Below, piece by piece: positions 44,208 to 53,742 of a DNA stretch of 64,000 bases (position 1 is its first letter; each line of letters begins with the position of its first letter). This DNA is from Bacillus pinisoli. Its GTDB lineage: Bacteria; Bacillota; Bacilli; Bacillales; SA4. The notes below the pieces were generated by a model. The model searched no databases. It saw nothing but the letters and a program-made list of their open reading frames with translations, and was not told the origin of the DNA. The position numbers and the translations under genes were made by a program. The stretch spans positions 146,114 through 210,113 of the forward strand of contig NZ_JAJQKI010000007.1 in assembly GCF_023036475.1 (NCBI RefSeq). Reading direction: 5' to 3'.

Positions 44208-44963
44208 CTAAAGATTGGTACTTGTTTCTTTATTTGTAACCTTTACTGAGTTCCCTACCATCTGATAGTTAGCTGGTCCATCTAGTCTTCGCTCTATATA
44301 GCGTAGAATTATAGTTGATGTCAGTGTTAAGAATAAGTAAATTAATGAAGCAATAAAGAAAGACTCAAAATATTTAAAGTTATTACCTGCGATTGATTTT
44401 GTTTGGAAATATAATTCTGTGACGGAAATGACGTTTAACACAGAAGTGTCTTTAATATTGATAATAAACTGATTACCTGTAGCCGGAATAATGTTTCTAA
44501 TTACTTGTGGTAATATAACATTCGTCATGGTTTGGAAATGATTCATACCGATTGCTTGTGCCGCTTCATACTGACCTTTGTCAATAGAGACAATACCTCC
44601 ACGAACAAATTCAGCCATGTAAGCACCAGTGTTTATAGAAACAATTAAAATGGCTGCAAAAATACGATCCATATCTAAACCAAATGCTAAAGCAGTACCA
44701 TAAAAAATAACCATTGCTTGGACAATCATTGGAGTACCACGGAAGATTTCAATATATACACCTAAGATAGCATTTACTATTTTTAGGACTGTTCTCTTCA
44801 TACCACGTTCAGGAAGAGGTATTGTACGGATTATTCCGATTAGTAATCCAATTATTGCCCCTAAACCAGTACCTATTATTGCAATTAATAATGTTATTCC
44901 TGCTCCTCGAAGGAACATTGGCCAGTTTTCTACTAGGATTTTTAATACCCATTCAAAACTCAT
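44208..44963 (-). CDS. Amino-acid ABC transporter permease (lysine, by its riboswitch)
   Basis: 251 residues of the HisM/GlnP family, five TM helices, with the EAA loop in ISIDKGQYEAAQAIGMNHFQT and the family sequence FRGTPMIVQAMVIFYG. Probably forms a homodimer. ATG at 44963 follows GGAGGGG. A hairpin (44988-45009) lies between the binding-protein gene and this gene and may lower expression of the membrane parts. Confidence 0.93.
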   Translation of the reverse strand: MSFEWVLKILVENWPMFLRGAGITLLIAIIGTGLGAIIGLLIGIIRTIPLPERGMKRTVLKIVNAILGVYIEIFRGTPMIVQAMVIFYGTALAFGLDMDRIFAAILIVSINTGAYMAEFVRGGIVSIDKGQYEAAQAIGMNHFQTMTNVILPQVIRNIIPATGNQFIINIKDTSVLNVISVTELYFQTKSIAGNNFKYFESFFIASLIYLFLTLTSTIILRYIERRLDGPANYQMVGNSVKVTNKETSTNL

Positions 44964-44982
44964 AATTCCCCTCCTACAAATT

Positions 44983-45009
44983 GGAAACCGACTACAAAGT
45001 TGCAGCCGG
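44983..45009 (-). terminator. Intra-operon hairpin
   Basis: CCGGCTGC (45009-45002) and GTAGTCGG (44995-44988) pair with wobbles, followed by TTTCC. Possible partial terminator or RNA-stability element. Confidence 0.4.
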
Positions 45010-45086
45010 ATTCATTTTTAGGTTTTTTCTGATTAATGTTTTAGTTTTAAGCTTTACCTCATGATTTAGATAGAAAATAACCTTAA

Positions 45087-45923
45087 TTATTGTGCTGCAG
45101 GTTGGTTCTTAATCGCAGCATCCATGATATTTTTACGATCTTCTTCTGAAATTCCTGCTAAAATTTCATTGATTTTTTCTGTATATTCGCTTCCTTTTTC
45201 TAAACCAACAGCAATTGCTGTATCGTCTTCGGATGTTTCAAATCCTTCAGTAAACTCAACCATCACGAAGTTTTCATTAGCCGCAGAAGCACTCACTCCT
45301 TCTGGACGTTCAGACACATATCCGTCAATAACACCAGATTCAAGAGCAACTCTCATAGCTGGAAAATTATCCATCGCAGTTTGCTTCTCTACACCTTTAA
45401 TTTGATCAATAACTGTATAGTGGAAAGTGTTTAATTGAGCAGTTATTTTAGCTCCACTGAAATCCTGGATAGATGTTGCTGCCTCATATTGACTGCCTTT
45501 TTTTACAATCATTACTAAGTCAGATTTATAATAGTTATCTGAGAAGTCAATAACTTCTTTGCGCTCTGCAGTTGGTGACATACCCGCAATAATTGCATCA
45601 ATTTTGCCAGAAGAAAGTGATGGAACAAGTCCGTCCCATTCCGTCTTTACAATTACTAGTTCTTTACCTAAACCTTCCGCAATTTTTTTTGCGATGTCAA
45701 CATCATAACCGCCTGCATATTCAGCACTACCTTCAATCTTTACTCCACCGTTAGAATCATCGTTTTGTGTCCAGTTGAATGGAGCATAACCTGCTTCCAG
45801 ACCAACCTTAAATGTGTTGTCTTCTTCCGAAGAAGATCCTCCATTACTAGAAGTTCCACATCCTGTTGCTAGAATCATAGCTGCAAGAACCGTGACAAAT
45901 AAAAAAGCTGATTTTTTTCTCAT
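45087..45923 (-). CDS. Amino-acid ABC transporter substrate-binding lipoprotein (lysine, by its riboswitch)
   Basis: 278 residues. A lipoprotein signal ends with the lipobox LATGC (Cys22). The mature part is a class-3 solute-binding protein: FKVGLEAGYAPFNW, GGYDVDIAKKIAEGLGKEL, LSSGKIDAIIAGMSPTAERKEVIDFSD and MRVALESGVIDGYVSERPEG. This family binds polar amino acids; specificity for lysine comes from the L-box upstream, not from residues. First gene of the importer operon. Confidence 0.93.
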   Translation of the reverse strand: MRKKSAFLFVTVLAAMILATGCGTSSNGGSSSEEDNTFKVGLEAGYAPFNWTQNDDSNGGVKIEGSAEYAGGYDVDIAKKIAEGLGKELVIVKTEWDGLVPSLSSGKIDAIIAGMSPTAERKEVIDFSDNYYKSDLVMIVKKGSQYEAATSIQDFSGAKITAQLNTFHYTVIDQIKGVEKQTAMDNFPAMRVALESGVIDGYVSERPEGVSASAANENFVMVEFTEGFETSEDDTAIAVGLEKGSEYTEKINEILAGISEEDRKNIMDAAIKNQPAAQ

Positions 45924-45971
45924 TTTTTTCTTACTCCCCTCTTTTATTGTTGCATCTTATTACATACATGC

Positions 45972-46002
45972 AAAAAGACGACCTGAGTGAACTCAGGTCG
46001 CC
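45972..46002 (-). terminator. Riboswitch terminator of the lysine importer operon
   Basis: Stem GGCGACCTGAG / CTCAGGTCGTC (46002-45977) with TTTTT exit, at the end of the lysine riboswitch. Confidence 0.9.
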
Positions 46003-46245
46003 TATACATAGTAGCCCGTAATTCCTCTCTTTTCTCAGATGAGATAGCACAACTCAGATAAACAAGGACGTTTCCTGAGACAGTCCTGCAGTTATTAACT
46101 ACAGACCCAGCAACTAGAAAATGAGGTTCTCTAATTACTTCGGCAGCACTTCCTTCTCCCTAACATCCTCGCCCCTCAAAGCTCCGTTAAAGACTGTTAA
46201 GTACCGCACCTCTACCTCACAAGTAAAGTGAGGTCTTAGTATTCA
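46003..46245 (-). promoter_or_regulatory. Lysine riboswitch (L-box)
   Basis: The minus strand shows the L-box core in order: AGAGGTGCGG near the 5' end, a GGGGCGAGGATG segment, AGGGAGAAGGAAGTGCTGCCGAAGT (as core pattern), and a closing arm before the terminator. This order and spacing match the five-helix lysine aptamer. Lysine binding should favour the terminator and shut the importer. Confidence 0.92.
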
Positions 46246-46263
46246 ATTAAAATAACATTCTCT

Positions 46264-46292
46264 ATATTACAAGCTTGGACAAAAACTGTCAA
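46264..46292 (-). promoter_or_regulatory. Sigma-A promoter of the lysine importer
   Basis: TTGACA (46292-46287) and TAATAT (46269-46264), 17-bp spacer. Confidence 0.85.
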
Positions 46293-46304
46293 ATCCAAAA
46301 TCTC

Positions 46305-49300
46305 TCAATGTAACAGTAACTCCCTAATATCCTCTTCTGTTAACGCTAGAGGAGTGACATCACTTGGTTGAATAACTTCATCTATTAGACTTCTTTTCTT
46401 TTCTTGCAATTGATTAATTTTTTCCTCTATTGTTCCTTTGGAAATCAGTTTTATTACGTGTACATCTTTCATTTGTCCTATTCGATAAGCACGATCTGCT
46501 GCTTGTTCCTCTACTGCCGGATTCCACCAGATATCATACATGATGACAGTATCAGCACCAGTAAGATTTAGACCAGTCCCTCCAGCTTTTAAGGAAATAA
46601 GAAAGAAATCCCGATTCCCGTCATTAAATTGGTTACAAAATTCAATTCTCTCCTGTGCAGGAGTTTGTCCATCAAGATAAAAGAATGATAATCCTTGTTT
46701 AGATATTTCACTACCAATTAGGTGAAGCATACTTGTAAATTGAGAAAAGATTAACACTCTTCGACCAGAACGTTTTGCGTCATTAATTAATCGCATTAAT
46801 TGTTCAAACTTTGCAGAACTACCTTTATATCCATTAACAAATAATCCTGGATGGCAACAAATTTGTCGTAATCGAGTAATGCCAGCGAGAATCTTTATAC
46901 GATTTTTACGTATGGTCTCTTTATCCAAATGTTTTAATGTATCATGGCGTAGTTTTGCTAGATAAGCTGCATATAACTTTTTCTGTTCTGGCAATAAGTC
47001 TACGATTTCCAATAACTCTCTTTTATCTGGAAGCTCCGTGACTACATCCTGTTTTAATCTTCTAAGCATAAATGGACGAACTCGTCTTGAAATCTTAGTA
47101 TTTGTTAATTGACTGAAGTCTTTAAGTCCTCTAAACAAAGAAGGAAAAACCACGTGGAAAATTGACCAAAGCTCCTCTAAAGAGTTTTCAACAGGTGTTC
47201 CTGTTAAAGCAAATTTATGGTTTGCCTGTATCTTTTTTACTGCTCTTGCTGTTTGTGTCAGCGGATTTTTAAAGTACTGAGCCTCATCAAAGATGACACA
47301 ATGAAACATTTGTTTCTCAAACCAATCGATATCCCTTCTTAGTAATGGATAAGAAGTAATAACCACATCATTGTTTAGAACATCTGTTTGTAAGGATTTT
47401 CTTTCTTTTTTATCACCATCAAGTACGAGAACTTCCAACTCAGGGGCAAACTTCATACATTCATGAACCCAGTTATACATAACAGAAGATGGGCAAACAA
47501 TTAATACAGGCTGTTTCTGTAACCGAATTTCAGAGAGCTCGGATAAAATATATGTTATTGTTTGTAGCGTTTTTCCAAGGCCCATATCATCTGCAAGTAT
47601 GCCACCAAATCCATAGCTAGCCAGTAACTTCATCCACTTATATCCCGCTTTTTGATAATCTCTTAATACTTGTTCTACTCTAGTAGGGACTATAAATTCT
47701 ATATCCTTTGGATTGCGAATTTGATTTAAGAACTGTTTAAATGACTCTTCTAGCATGAAGATGGGGTTTATTTCTAGTGAATCTAAATACTCCATTGCTT
47801 CTACAATTGGAATGCTTAAGGTATTTTCAAGTTCGTTTGCTCTTATAGGATATCCTTTTAAGAATTGCTGAACTTCTTGAAATTCTTTTGTTTCAAGTGA
47901 TAATAACGAGCCATCCTTCATTCGGTAATATTTTCTTTTTTCTTCAAGTGCCGTTAGTACTTGTTTAATTTCTAAGTCTGCAATACCATTTAGCTCAAAT
48001 TTAAACTCAAGCCAATTTACCCTCTCTTTTCTCAATTTCACTCTAATTTGAGGTTTTACTTTATCTCGAACAACTCGGTTGCGTACTGCAGTCGTTGCAT
48101 ATACTTGAACGAGTTTTTGCAATTTTGGTAATATATAATACAAAAATTCATATTCAAGTTCTTCATTATGCAAATAGTATCCGCCTTCAGTTCTGTTAAA
48201 CATCCCCTCATCCATTAGGTTAAGAATTTCTGACTCTCCTTCAACATCTCTTAGTATTAATGATTCTACTTTATTGTTCTTATCGTCTAACGGATTAATT
48301 GATATATTTTCATAGTGAAATTCTAAACCCGCAAGTAGGCGGTCCTTTACTCTGTCTAAAAACAACTTTGCAACTAAGGGAGTTTTTACCATCTTTGTAG
48401 AAAGACTTGACGCTAGATCTACACTTCCTAGTTTTCTTAATCCAGGTACTACTTTTTCTATAAAAAACCCTATTTGGTTACGTGGTATAGGGATCTCTTT
48501 TGTTTCCGATTGATGAAACAATCTATTTAATTCACTAAGCCTCTTAAAATCTTCCTCTTCAAGTGTAACTAGTTTCCTATTAAAATAAACTAAACGATAG
48601 GTTTCTATAACTATAATTTGGTTAAATTGTTCTAACTTTAATTGATAACCTTTAGTATCCGTCTCATATAACTTAAAATGCAAGGGAAGGATATCCTTTG
48701 ACAAAACAAATTTACTGATTTCATTATTATATTGAAGTTGTATATTGGATGCTTCTACTAATAAGGGAAAAATAGTAATCCAATTACTCGAACTAATAAA
48801 AATTATGTTTCTAGTTTCTTGAGCATCGCTATCCATTACTACATAATAAAGCTGCTTAATTATTTCATCATGTTCTTTTTGAAAGTATTGTTTACTTGGT
48901 TGATAAGAATAGGTCGGCGATAACTTCATAGTTAACCCTTTGTTTACATGTTCTAGAAAATAAGGGATGTCCTGAACCTCTATCCCATCCAAACTTATCT
49001 TAAGTCCAAACAAATATTGTTCGTTATTGCCCTTTACAAGCTGACATATGATTGATAAATTGATTTTCTCTCTGTTTTCAAAGTGGATTTGCTTACCACT
49101 AGTTTGTAATGACTTTTCTTGAAAAATAGTTAGAAGCTCTTTTGTTATGTCGCTCTCAGCAGAATTAGCTTGTTCTGATTTCGTTTTACCATTTAGCTGG
49201 TATTCGTACAAATATAGTAGCACAGCAGCAATGTGCTGACAGTCTTTCTGAAAGGAAAGAAGCTTCGGACAAGTACAATCAGTTAGGATTGCACCATTAT

Positions 49301-49475
49301 TTTCTTGTACTACTTTTACATAAAAATCCTCATGCCCCTTTATGATTGCTTCGCATGAATGATCGTCCATCTTTTCTATCATTACTTTATTAGTACGAAA
49401 AAAAGTTTCTCCCTTTTTGAAGGAGACAGTACCACACATATCTTTTATTTGTTTATAACTAAGTTTACTATTCAT
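46305..49475 (-). CDS. SNF2-family helicase with SWIM zinc finger (YwqA-like)
   Basis: 1056 residues. A SWIM zinc finger lies near residues 67-85 (DCTCPKLLSFQKDCQH, CxC..CxH). A bacterial SNF2-associated region spans about 130-570. The ATPase core follows: Walker A DDMGLGKT, DEAQ box VIFDEAQYFKN, TGTPVENSLEELWS, and the C-terminal helicase lobe with ISLKAGGTGLNL and DIWWNPAVEEQAADRAYRIGQ. This is the architecture of B. subtilis YwqA, a double-stranded DNA translocase candidate of unclear role. ATG at 49475 follows AAGGAGGG. Confidence 0.92.
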   Translation of the reverse strand: MNSKLSYKQIKDMCGTVSFKKGETFFRTNKVMIEKMDDHSCEAIIKGHEDFYVKVVQENNGAILTDCTCPKLLSFQKDCQHIAAVLLYLYEYQLNGKTKSEQANSAESDITKELLTIFQEKSLQTSGKQIHFENREKINLSIICQLVKGNNEQYLFGLKISLDGIEVQDIPYFLEHVNKGLTMKLSPTYSYQPSKQYFQKEHDEIIKQLYYVVMDSDAQETRNIIFISSSNWITIFPLLVEASNIQLQYNNEISKFVLSKDILPLHFKLYETDTKGYQLKLEQFNQIIVIETYRLVYFNRKLVTLEEEDFKRLSELNRLFHQSETKEIPIPRNQIGFFIEKVVPGLRKLGSVDLASSLSTKMVKTPLVAKLFLDRVKDRLLAGLEFHYENISINPLDDKNNKVESLILRDVEGESEILNLMDEGMFNRTEGGYYLHNEELEYEFLYYILPKLQKLVQVYATTAVRNRVVRDKVKPQIRVKLRKERVNWLEFKFELNGIADLEIKQVLTALEEKRKYYRMKDGSLLSLETKEFQEVQQFLKGYPIRANELENTLSIPIVEAMEYLDSLEINPIFMLEESFKQFLNQIRNPKDIEFIVPTRVEQVLRDYQKAGYKWMKLLASYGFGGILADDMGLGKTLQTITYILSELSEIRLQKQPVLIVCPSSVMYNWVHECMKFAPELEVLVLDGDKKERKSLQTDVLNNDVVITSYPLLRRDIDWFEKQMFHCVIFDEAQYFKNPLTQTARAVKKIQANHKFALTGTPVENSLEELWSIFHVVFPSLFRGLKDFSQLTNTKISRRVRPFMLRRLKQDVVTELPDKRELLEIVDLLPEQKKLYAAYLAKLRHDTLKHLDKETIRKNRIKILAGITRLRQICCHPGLFVNGYKGSSAKFEQLMRLINDAKRSGRRVLIFSQFTSMLHLIGSEISKQGLSFFYLDGQTPAQERIEFCNQFNDGNRDFFLISLKAGGTGLNLTGADTVIMYDIWWNPAVEEQAADRAYRIGQMKDVHVIKLISKGTIEEKINQLQEKKRSLIDEVIQPSDVTPLALTEEDIRELLLH

Positions 49476-49527
49476 CTGGCACCCTCCTTCAATTCATTCA
49501 TCCATTTTAACATAACACGTCCATAAA

Positions 49528-49591
49528 GGCTCTTTAGTATTAGAAGCGAGGTTTATTAGAAAAATTAGTTTAAAAAGATTTAGAAAAGAGA
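49528..49591 (-). repeat. Short MITE remnant
   Basis: 64 bp from GGCTCTTTAG to TTTAGAAAAGAGAC, the tips and one end of the repeat family with the middle deleted. No matching flanks. It lies between the ywqA-like and aldolase genes. Confidence 0.45.
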
Positions 49592-49620
49592 CAAAAAAAG
49601 ATGAAATCAATGATTTCATC
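49592..49620 (-). terminator. Terminator after the aldolase gene
   Basis: GATGAAATCA (49620-49611) pairs with TGATTTCATC (49609-49600), followed by TTTTTTT on the minus strand. Confidence 0.9.
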
Positions 49621-49640
49621 TTCTACCAAATTATCAATTT

Positions 49641-50603
49641 TTATTTTTTCGCTGGTGCTAAAGATGCTTCTGGTGAAGTTACTTTATCATAGAATTTAAC
49701 AAACTGATCACGATCCTCGCTATCACGATATGCCATTGCTACACGAGGGTGTTCATTTAAGGCACCAGAAATCATATATGGGATAATATACCCCCATTCC
49801 CACGTTTGACGCATTTCCAGCATGTGATCCTCGATTACACGTAATATTGGTTTTAATTCATAACTGGGCTTTTGAATATGGTTTACCAACAGTTCAGTAT
49901 GACAATTCCCTGCAGCGCGCCCCATACCATAGACAGAAGCATCTAAGAAAACTACTCCATTTCGTAATGCAGTTAGCGTATTCGCAAATGCAAGTTGCAT
50001 ATTATTATGAGTATGAATGCCAAGCATTTTATTTGGGACCATCGCTTTAAATTTTTTCACTTGATGTTCAATATCAGCGGGATCTAAGCTACCAAACGAG
50101 TCTACGATGTAAACAACATCGACTGAACTTTCTTTAACAAGCTCGAATGCCTCAATTAACTGACTTTCTGGTACGCTTGATAAAGCCATAATATTTAAAG
50201 ATGTTTCATAACCTAAATTGTGGAACATTTCGACCAGTTCTATTCCTTTATCTACTTCACGAATATAACAAGCCACACGAATCATGTCTAATGGGCTTTC
50301 AGAGCGAGGAAGAATATCTTCTGGGTCTACACGACCAATATCAACTAAAGCTGACAATTTGGTTGCTTTTTTTACAGGAATAATTTCCTTTAGGAAGTTA
50401 TCATCAAGAAATCTCCATGGATTTGGCTCTGTCGCATTCAAAAGCTTAGGAGAATTTTTATAGCCAATTTCCATATATTCAACACCCGCTTCACTTAAGC
50501 CTTCATACAGGTCTTGAACAAATTTTACACTGAAATCCCAGTTGTTAACTAAGCCTCCGTCACGAATGGTACAATCAATAATATTACTACGCTGTTGTTC
50601 CAT
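49641..50603 (-). CDS. HMGL-like aldolase (TIM barrel)
   Basis: 320 residues of the DRE-TIM metallolyase family. The DCTIRDGGLVNNW start provides the metal-binding Asp and catalytic Arg; HTHNN at about 205 supplies the two His ligands, and GMGRAAGNCHTELLV is the usual active-site loop. It could be a 4-hydroxy-2-oxovalerate aldolase-like or isopropylmalate-synthase-like enzyme; the substrate is unclear. I use ATG at 50603 because AGGAGGAAG lies upstream; the longer frame to 50651 has none. Confidence 0.85.
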   Translation of the reverse strand: MEQQRSNIIDCTIRDGGLVNNWDFSVKFVQDLYEGLSEAGVEYMEIGYKNSPKLLNATEPNPWRFLDDNFLKEIIPVKKATKLSALVDIGRVDPEDILPRSESPLDMIRVACYIREVDKGIELVEMFHNLGYETSLNIMALSSVPESQLIEAFELVKESSVDVVYIVDSFGSLDPADIEHQVKKFKAMVPNKMLGIHTHNNMQLAFANTLTALRNGVVFLDASVYGMGRAAGNCHTELLVNHIQKPSYELKPILRVIEDHMLEMRQTWEWGYIIPYMISGALNEHPRVAMAYRDSEDRDQFVKFYDKVTSPEASLAPAKK

Positions 50604-50652
50604 GGTTTCACTTCCTCCTGAATTAAAATACATTAGTTTTGATACTTTCACA

Positions 50653-50676
50653 CTTTTATGCTTTTATGCTTTTATG
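50653..50676. repeat. Three perfect copies of CTTTTATG
   Basis: Eight-base unit repeated three times in tandem just before the aldolase start region (CATAAAAG on the coding strand). Length may vary by slippage. Confidence 0.85.
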
Positions 50677-50762
50677 TACTAAAATGTCTTATATAGTTTA
50701 TATCATGTTTAGTAAAAATGTGTCAATTCGTTTTCTAAAAATTACACGAACTTTTATTAAAA

Positions 50763-50942
50763 GTCTGTTTTCGTATAGATTGTAGCTTTCGTAAAAATCC
50801 CAAAAGCCGGATTTTTTAATGTTAAGACAAAGTCTCTGCTTTAAATTTAGAGAGTTGTTCTTTTCTAAAGTTTAATCATATTAAATTTGGGGAAATTGCT
50901 GTTATATAAGATTGAAAAGCAACAAAGTTTTAGAAAAGAGCC
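50763..50942 (-). mobile_element. MITE copy C with perfect 8-bp target duplication (type copy)
   Basis: 180 bp from GTCTGTTTTCGTATAG (first G changed) to TTTTAGAAAAGAGCC. Flanked by TATTAAAA on both sides (50755-50762, 50943-50950). Subterminal stem-loop AAAATCC..GGATTTT at about 50795-50817. No coding capacity. It fills most of the gap 50677-51093, in which I see no gene. Confidence 0.9.
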
Positions 50943-51093
50943 TATTAAAATGAATTTATTTATTATAACTGAAACAGTTCATTTTTTTCTATTAATAAAC
51001 TAATACAAATATCAATGATGGTTCTAAATTGTCATTCACCATGCATCTAACCTATAATTAGATAATCAGATCATAAAGCATAGGAGGAATAAA

Positions 51094-51570
51094 ATGAAGA
51101 CTGTCTATGATTTTGTGGTAAAAACTAACAAGAATACTCCCTTATCACTAAAGGACTACGAAGGGAAAATCCTTTTAATTGTTAATACGGCAAGTAAGTG
51201 TGGATTAACTCCCCAATTCAAGGATCTTCAAGCATTATATGATGTATACAAAGAACAAGGCTTTGAAATTTTAGGATTCCCATGCGATCAATTTAATAAC
51301 CAAGAATACGATAATATTAACGAGACAACTCAGTTCTGCCAAATTAATTATGGCGTCACCTTCCCTATCTTAGCCAAGATTGATGTGAACGGAAAAAACG
51401 AAGATCCTCTTTATACTTTTCTTAAAGACCAAAAGCAGGGTCTATTTTCTAAAAAAATCAAGTGGAACTTTACAAAGTTTTTAATTAATCGAAAGGGAGA
51501 AGTAGTAAAAAGATACTCCCCTTCTTATGCACCTAGTAAGATCGAGAAGGATCTTCTTCAACTCATTTGA
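51094..51570 (+). CDS. bsaA: Glutathione peroxidase family thiol peroxidase
   Basis: 158 residues. Peroxidatic Cys36 in NTASKCGLTPQF, then GFPCDQFNNQE with the conserved Gln, and WNFTKFLINRKGEVVKRY with Trp and Asn of the tetrad. A Cys rather than selenocysteine enzyme. In Bacillus, BsaA-type proteins reduce hydroperoxides, probably with thioredoxin. ATG at 51094 follows AGGAGG. Confidence 0.92.
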   Translation: MKTVYDFVVKTNKNTPLSLKDYEGKILLIVNTASKCGLTPQFKDLQALYDVYKEQGFEILGFPCDQFNNQEYDNINETTQFCQINYGVTFPILAKIDVNGKNEDPLYTFLKDQKQGLFSKKIKWNFTKFLINRKGEVVKRYSPSYAPSKIEKDLLQLI

Positions 51571-51590
51571 ACATGGTATACCTCTTAATG

Positions 51591-51626
51591 GCCGTTTTTT
51601 GTAAAAATACAAAAACTGGCTTTTTT
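51591..51626 (+). terminator. Terminator after the glutathione peroxidase gene
   Basis: GCCGTTTTTTGTA (51591-51603) pairs with TACAAAAACTGGC (51608-51620), followed by six T. Confidence 0.85.
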
Positions 51627-51712
51627 ACCTACTAGTTCCAAATCATCTGCAAAATTATGTTAAAATTTATTAAAAGTATATAATAGATTACTAATGTTAA
51701 GGAGTCCAGAAT

Positions 51713-53527
51713 ATGGAAAAAGAAAAAGAAAAAAGATTAAATCGCTCTGAGGTGCCCGAAGAATTAACGTGGAATCTTTCAGATCTTCTTAATTCTAGCC
51801 AGGAATGGGAAGAAGCTTTAGAGATGATTGAAAAAGAAGCGACAAAAATAGAAAAATATAAAGGTTTATTACATACTGGTGCTAAAACGTTATTAGATTG
51901 TCTACTAGAGCAAGAGGAACTTGCTATTAGTATGGTTAAAGTTTCTACTTATGCCTATCTTAAAAAAGCGGCAGACAGTACAAATTCTGAGAACCAATCC
52001 AATTCTTCTAAGGTTTCTTCGCTATCATCAACAGTTGATGCAAAGCTTTCATTTATTGAATCAGAGATTTTAGAATTTCCAGAAGGTTTAATCGAAACAT
52101 ACTTACACGAAGAAGAAGAGTTAGAGCCATTTAGAATACATTTAGAACTGTTATCAAAAAAGAAAGCACATCGTTTTAACCCTGAAACAGAACAAGTTCT
52201 AGCAGCACTCGGTGATGTACTTCAAGCACCTTATCAAATATTTGGAATGAGTAAATTGACAGATATGCAATTCTCTCCGATTGAAGATGAAGAAGGTAAT
52301 GAACTTCCTGTGTCCTTCTCGTTATTTGAAACAAGGTACGAGTTTTCATCGGAAACTTCCTTAAGAAGAAAAGCCTATGATTCTTTTGTCTCTACACTAA
52401 AACAATATAAAAATACCTTCGCAGCCACCTATGCAACAGAGGTAAAAAAACAAATTACCCTATCAAAGCTAAGAAACTATAGTTCCGTTACTGAGATGTT
52501 GTTGCATCCTCAACAGGTTACTGAAGAAATGTACCATAATCAGTTAGATACGATTTTAAAAGAATTATCGCCTCATATGCGCCGTTATGCTGCATTAAAG
52601 AAGCAAGTTTTAGGCGTAGATGAAATGATGTTCTGTGATTTAAAAGCTCCTATGGATGCAAGTTTCAATCCCAAAGTAACATACGAAGAAGCTAGTAAAA
52701 TGATTCTTGACTCCCTACAAATAATGGGGGATGAATATATTGAGATCATGAAAAAAGGACTAGAGGATCGTTGGGTTGACTTATCCGATAACGTCGGTAA
52801 ATCGACAGGTGCATTTTGTTCGAGTCCATATGGATCACATCCATATATTCTAATTACATGGCAAAACACAATGCGAAACGTCTTTACACTAGCACATGAA
52901 CTTGGACATGCAGGACATTTTTATTTAGCTAATAAAAATCAAAGAATCTTTAACACACGTCCTTCCACCTATTTCGTTGAAGCACCTTCAACGATGAATG
53001 AAATGTTGTTAGCACAACACCTATTCAAAAATACCAGTGATCATCAAATGAGACGTTGGCTTGTACTACAGCTTTTAGGCACCTATTATCATAATTTTGT
53101 AACACATGTGTTAGAAGGTGAATTCCAAAGGAGAGTATACCACACAGCGGAAGCTGGTAAGGCATTAACAGCAGATACTTTAACCGAAATAAAAGGGAAT
53201 GTACTGAAAGAATTCTGGGGAGATACTGTAAAGATTGATGAGGGAGCAGAACTTACTTGGATGCGACAACCTCATTATTATATGGGTCTTTATCCATATA
53301 CCTATTCTGCTGGCTTAACTGCTTCAACAGCCGTCTCTAAGATGATACAAAAAGAAGGTCAACCCGTTGTAGATAAATGGTTAGAAGTACTTCGAGCAGG
53401 TGGAACAATGACTCCACTAGAACTTATGCAGCATGCCGGTGTTGATATGTCGAAACCAGATGCCATACAAACTGCCGTTTCATATGTCGGTGAATTAATC
53501 GATGATTTAGAAGAATCATATTCATAA
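51713..53527 (+). CDS. pepF: Oligoendopeptidase F (M3B)
   Basis: 604 residues, the normal PepF length. The zinc motif TLAHELGHAGHFY sits near residue 393, with the third ligand Glu in VEAPSTMNEMLL. The N-terminal PepF helical domain (LTWNLSDLLNSSQEWEEAL) and C-terminal YYMGLYPYTYSAGL region are intact. It cleaves peptides of about 7-17 residues in the cytoplasm. Regulated separately from the Pz-peptidase; start ATG at 51713 follows AAGGAG. Confidence 0.94.
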   Translation: MEKEKEKRLNRSEVPEELTWNLSDLLNSSQEWEEALEMIEKEATKIEKYKGLLHTGAKTLLDCLLEQEELAISMVKVSTYAYLKKAADSTNSENQSNSSKVSSLSSTVDAKLSFIESEILEFPEGLIETYLHEEEELEPFRIHLELLSKKKAHRFNPETEQVLAALGDVLQAPYQIFGMSKLTDMQFSPIEDEEGNELPVSFSLFETRYEFSSETSLRRKAYDSFVSTLKQYKNTFAATYATEVKKQITLSKLRNYSSVTEMLLHPQQVTEEMYHNQLDTILKELSPHMRRYAALKKQVLGVDEMMFCDLKAPMDASFNPKVTYEEASKMILDSLQIMGDEYIEIMKKGLEDRWVDLSDNVGKSTGAFCSSPYGSHPYILITWQNTMRNVFTLAHELGHAGHFYLANKNQRIFNTRPSTYFVEAPSTMNEMLLAQHLFKNTSDHQMRRWLVLQLLGTYYHNFVTHVLEGEFQRRVYHTAEAGKALTADTLTEIKGNVLKEFWGDTVKIDEGAELTWMRQPHYYMGLYPYTYSAGLTASTAVSKMIQKEGQPVVDKWLEVLRAGGTMTPLELMQHAGVDMSKPDAIQTAVSYVGELIDDLEESYS

Positions 53528-53530
53528 TGA

Positions 53531-53565
53531 AAACACCAAACTCTTTTATTGAGTTTGGTGTTTTT
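53531..53565 (+). terminator. Terminator after pepF
   Basis: AACACCAAACTC and GAGTTTGGTGTT form a perfect stem, then TTTTT. MITE copy D is inserted directly after this U-run. Confidence 0.9.
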
Positions 53566-53569
53566 GTTA

Positions 53570-53707
53570 GGCTCTTTTCTACAACTTTGTTGTTTTTCAA
53601 TCTTATAATTCAGCAATTTCGCTATATTTAATACGATTAAACTACTAACAAATAAAAATCAAGCTTTTGGAATTTTTACGAAAGCAACAATCCATACGAA
53701 AACAGCC
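53570..53707 (+). mobile_element. MITE copy D with perfect 8-bp target duplication
   Basis: 138 bp from GGCTCTTTTCTAC to GAAAACAGCC, flanked by TTTTGTTA on both sides (53562-53569, 53708-53715). The left duplicate overlaps the pepF terminator U-run. Subterminal AAAAATC..ATTTTTA stem-loop is kept. Confidence 0.9.
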
Positions 53708-53742
53708 TTTTGTTAACATAGCCTATTTTTATGTAAACGTGA

